Assembly: GCA_009823395.1 (NCBI GenBank)
Contig: CM020515.1
Coordinates: 16,615,989 to 16,679,988, forward strand
Origin: Thamnaconus septentrionalis
Taxonomy: Eukaryota > Chordata > Actinopteri > Tetraodontiformes > Monacanthidae
DNA length: 64,000 bases
Direction of reading: 5' to 3'
In this document: in pieces, positions 51,485-64,000 of the stretch
How positions within the stretch are numbered: the first letter of the stretch is position 1
Layout: every line of letters begins with the position of its first letter
Notes under the pieces: model-generated
What the model was told of the DNA's origin: nothing
Seen by the model: the letters and a program-made list of their open reading frames with translations, nothing else
The model's database searches: none
Made by a program: the position numbers and the translations under genes

Positions 51485-52936
51485 AAAAAAAACAAACAAG
51501 TAATTTGAATGTGTATTTCTGGTACAGCGTATACCTGATGAGTATCCTGTTTAGCGCTGGTGGTAAAAGTACGCACGGTGGTTTTTAAGAATGCTCAGGA
51601 AAAAAAAAGTCTTGTTCTCTGCCAGCACTGAAACACCTTCCAGAGCAACAACAACTTTGTTGGCTTCTCTCAGATGCAGATGAACAGAACCGTGCAGAAA
51701 AACGTAAAGAAAATGTACAAAAAGCTGGAATTACCTGTGTACAGATGTGGCCATGGAAGTGGCATTTACAGGCTATATTTTTTTCGCGAAAGCTTTGATG
51801 AGACGAATGAAGCGTGAGCAGAGTGAAACTGTGGGGGTTCTTTTTTTGCGATCGACACATTGTGTGTTTCAACCGACAATCACCACTCAGCGTCCTTTAC
51901 AGGTTGTCAAAGTCATGTTGTTGTTGTTGTGGTTTTGTTTCTTTGGTGAGGAAGGAGTCGACTAATGTATTATATAGATGTATACACCACGCTGTACTCA
52001 CTGGGCCGCAACTGTCTGGGCTCGGCTGTGTCACTTCATTGCCTCTCATCGCCATCATGCGTGTGGTCCCTGAAGCGTGTGCGTGCGTGTGTGTGACCGG
52101 GTTTTCAAATCCCTCTTCTTCTTCTTCTTTTTTTTTTTTTTTTTGTTCCAGTGTAATCATGCACCGATATACACCGAGATAGAACATCGATAAACGTTGA
52201 CTTGCATTGAGAAACAAACAAACTTGTGCACCGATGCCAACCATGCAGCGCACTCACTGTAGTGCACAAACACGACTGAAATCACTGAGTTTTAAGGATG
52301 AAGAGAGAAAAGCGATTGATAAAATAAAAAGTGGCCAGTAGAGGGAGTATGGTCGCCAGATGTTGCTGCTTTGGACAGGCTTCCCCTCAAATTAATATAA
52401 TAATTTTTCTTTTTTCTTTTTTACATTTTTTTTTTCCCATGAAGATTATACAGCTATACAGTCCTACAGCTGGCCAGGTGGGGGCGTTGTGTCAGTGACT
52501 GGAATGCCAATTTTTTTTCTTTGAAAATTATTGAACCTATTTTTTTTTTAGATGGAAAAAGCGGTGCTTTAGAGTTAAAATTCAGGTCAGCAAAAAAAAA
52601 AAAAATTAACAAAAAAACAAAATAAAACAATACTGCAGTTTATTTTAAAAGTTGCCAAATACCCTGTCATCATCAGTAATGTGTTTTTTGTTTTTTTTTT
52701 TTTTTTTTTTTGGGGAGCACCCGAGTGAGTCTTTGGCAGGTCACACCAGGTTAGTCTTCATCATCAAACTGTCTCCGTCAGCAACAGGAATGAACATTAC
52801 AGTTATGTTTGTGGTCACACTGAGACTTGGGATTTTCTTTTTTTGTCTTTGTTCTTCGGTATGCCTGGAGTTGTTTTTATAATAGACTCACTGTAAATGA
52901 CCATTACTGTGTAAATCAAGGCCAAACTGTCACCTC

Positions 52937-53204
52937 AATAAAAAGAAGCTTAAAGAAAATATTTTGTGTGTGTGTGTTTTTGTGTGTGTGTGTGTGCTTT
53001 CACCGATGAAAGGTCATATTTTGGCTCTTTTAATATCTTTATTTTTCTTCCCAGACTTCAGTGGCATCATGCAATAAAACTTTATGGAGCTCCATGGAAC
53101 AGCATACTTGGTCCTCTGTTTTCAGGCACCAGTGCCTACTCAACTGTCAGAGACACATGATTATTGGAGTACATTGGTAAAGTGTATTGAGACCAGTCAA
53201 TAAA
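52937..53204 (+). terminator. Cluster of candidate cntnap1 distal polyadenylation signals
   Basis: AATAAA at 52937-52942, 53073-53078 and 53199-53204. The first is followed within 40 bp by a TTTTGTGTGTGTG tract, a typical GU-rich downstream element, which makes it the best candidate of the three. Confidence 0.5.
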
Positions 53205-53763
53205 CACAGGGATGTACTTTTATGTATAAAGTTAAACTTTAATTTTTTTATAGGCAAACACTGTACATAGCAGTAAACTCCATTTTTCTCATCTCCAGCG
53301 ATCTCATTTCAAATTGGGCTGTGGCGTTTCATAAAAGGCAAAAGAAAAAGGTGAATAATGAACTGGGACTTATCAAAAATAAAGCTGTCAAATGGTATAT
53401 TTTACATTCACATGTGGGGGATTTTAATATTTGGTCAAACCTGAAAATTTTAGCGTTATTGTGGTCATAACCTTGCAAAAGGTTTCCTTTAACATATCTC
53501 TGTTATCTGTGCATGGGTAGCCTTTTGTTTGCGCGTGTGTCACTTTGCATGTACGATTTTCAGAGGAAGACAAGTCACTCTATGACCCTTCAAAAGTCTA
53601 CAAGTATTTCTCCAATTGTAAAATGTGCAGACGAAACGGTTTGAGTGCCCGCGTTTAACCAAACAGATTTGGGTTCATGCACGAGATGAAACGAGGGATG
53701 AGATCTCTTCACCGGGTTACATTCAGTCAGTCGGTTTTCTTGTCTTTTTGCCTGTTTTTTTTC

Positions 53764-53782
53764 TTTATTTTATTTGTTTATT
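53764..53782 (-). terminator. Candidate ezh1 polyadenylation signals
   Basis: Plus-strand TTTATTTTATTTGTTTATT, i.e. three AATAAA hexamers within 19 bp on the minus strand, about 740 bp after the ezh1 stop codon. Confidence 0.5.
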
Positions 53783-54285
53783 TCTTTTGTATTCAGAACA
53801 ACGGTTATATACGCACCGGAACCTATCTCAGCCCTCGGAGAAGTGGCGCCGGCCGATGCAGAACGCGACAACTGGAAGCTAACGCTGTGGCTAAACATGT
53901 TTTAACGGTCCGTTAATCCAAGAGACAACACATGCATTTCACTGGTCATTAGGTACAATGTAAAAGCCTGTGTCATGGGGTCAGAGGTCAGAACAGAAAA
54001 AAAAACAAAAAACTGTCTATAAGTACGGAAACAAAACTGTAGAGCGCGAGAGAAAAAGATCAATACTGTGATATACTGTAGGTTTGCAACCAGCTGCTTG
54101 TATTGACGGTATGAAACGAGACGAAGAAGCATGTGATCCTCTTGGCACAGGAAGCAACACGGATAAATAGTATTTTCACTTTAAATAGACTTTCCTTCTG
54201 TATAGGGTTTCCTTGTTTTTTTTTTTTTGTTGTTGCGTACACAGTCTTGCAGGCGGGGGTGTGTTTGGGACAGATGAGAGGCCTG

Positions 54286-54299
54286 CCACTAGAGGGGGC
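54286..54299 (+). promoter_or_regulatory. CTCF-like motif in the ezh1 3' UTR
   Basis: CCACTAGAGGGGGC resembles the CTCF core CCASYAGRGGGC, with one extra G. Confidence 0.3.
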
Positions 54300-54516
54300 C
54301 GATGCCACGTGTATTTTTTTTATGCAGAACCGGCGTTTCACCTGCAAGCTATGAGGAGGGACTTGCTATTTTTGGAGGTGCGGCAGAGGCGAGGTGGGAA
54401 GTGAGCGAGGCCTGAAGGGTTTTAACGCAGCAGGGGAGGGGGAGAGAGAGATGGGGGGGGGTGTAGCAGCCGATCAGGACGGGTGACGATGAGGGGAGGG
54501 AGGACGACGGCCGTCG

Positions 54517-63853
<9,337 letters not shown>

Positions 63854-64000
63854 CTGAAACAGGAACCAGAGGACAAGAAAAGAGAAGCAATGAGTATTTC
63901 TGCCATTCTAAATTTTATTTCATCCCCTACTTTGAAAAGAAAGCCAGACTACCTTGGTTAAAATGTGGGAAAAGGAAAAAAAGTAACTCTAATGTTCTCA

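Larger units (their letters stand above)
49805..53225 (+). other. cntnap1 3' UTR (up to 3.4 kb)
   Basis: Runs from the stop codon through AT- and T-rich sequence with no open frame resembling a protein. Canonical AATAAA signals occur at 51479, 52323, 52621, 52937, 53073 and 53199, so several alternative ends are possible. A CTCF-like core lies at 52335-52348. Confidence 0.6.
53226..54516 (-). other. ezh1 3' UTR and convergent gene end
   Basis: Downstream of the ezh1 stop (minus strand). Three overlapping or adjacent AATAAA signals on the minus strand lie at 53764-53782 and an ATTAAA at 53238-53243. If the latter is used, ezh1 and cntnap1 transcripts would meet or overlap near 53.2 kb. Confidence 0.55.

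Overview
This is an intron-rich vertebrate genomic window, almost certainly from a ray-finned (percomorph-like) fish. The evidence is GT/AG-spliced genes with introns from about 0.1 to 14 kb, abundant dinucleotide microsatellites, and fish-type dispersed repeats. These include a non-LTR retrotransposon 3' end ending in a GAATG-like tail and palindromic MITEs. All gene identities come from reading the translated exons and joining them at splice sites by eye; no search was run.

Three genes are present, in the order and orientation plekhh3 (-), cntnap1 (+), ezh1 (-). The same gene order, as I recall it, surrounds PLEKHH3-CCR10-CNTNAP1-EZH1 on human 17q21, so the block looks like conserved vertebrate synteny. 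No seven-transmembrane ORF lies between plekhh3 and cntnap1, so ccr10 is not visible here.

Region 1 (1-25,700, minus strand) is plekhh3. Its seven N-terminal coding exons are spread over 25 kb and encode an N-terminal CC motif, a PH domain, MyTH4 and the start of FERM. The 3' part runs off the left edge. A GC-rich promoter lies near 25.5 kb. The MyTH4 exon carries a one-base frameshift, and the exon 1 to exon 2 phases do not fit.

Region 2 (25.7-37.3 kb) is intergenic, with a 429-bp inverted-repeat element, several microsatellites and no supported gene.

Region 3 (37.3-about 53.2 kb, plus strand) is a complete cntnap1 (Caspr/paranodin): 24 coding exons that join in frame to 1,308 residues. 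It has signal peptide, discoidin, LamG, LamG, EGF, fibrinogen-like, LamG, EGF, LamG, transmembrane segment and a short protein-4.1-binding tail, followed by a long 3' UTR.

Region 4 (about 53.2-64 kb, minus strand) is ezh1, missing only its first coding exon(s). Seventeen exons encode 679 residues, including SANT-type, CXC and SET domains. Two neighbouring introns in the SET region use GC instead of GT donors, and a 29-nt microexon is four codons shorter than I expect from mammalian EZH1/EZH2. cntnap1 and ezh1 converge tail to tail near 53.2-53.8 kb.

The products act separately: PLEKHH3 is a MyTH4-FERM scaffold of poorly known role, CASPR1 organises paranodal axo-glial junctions, and EZH1 is a PRC2 H3K27 methyltransferase. 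I see conserved neighbours rather than a functional operon-like system, and no convincing novel system.
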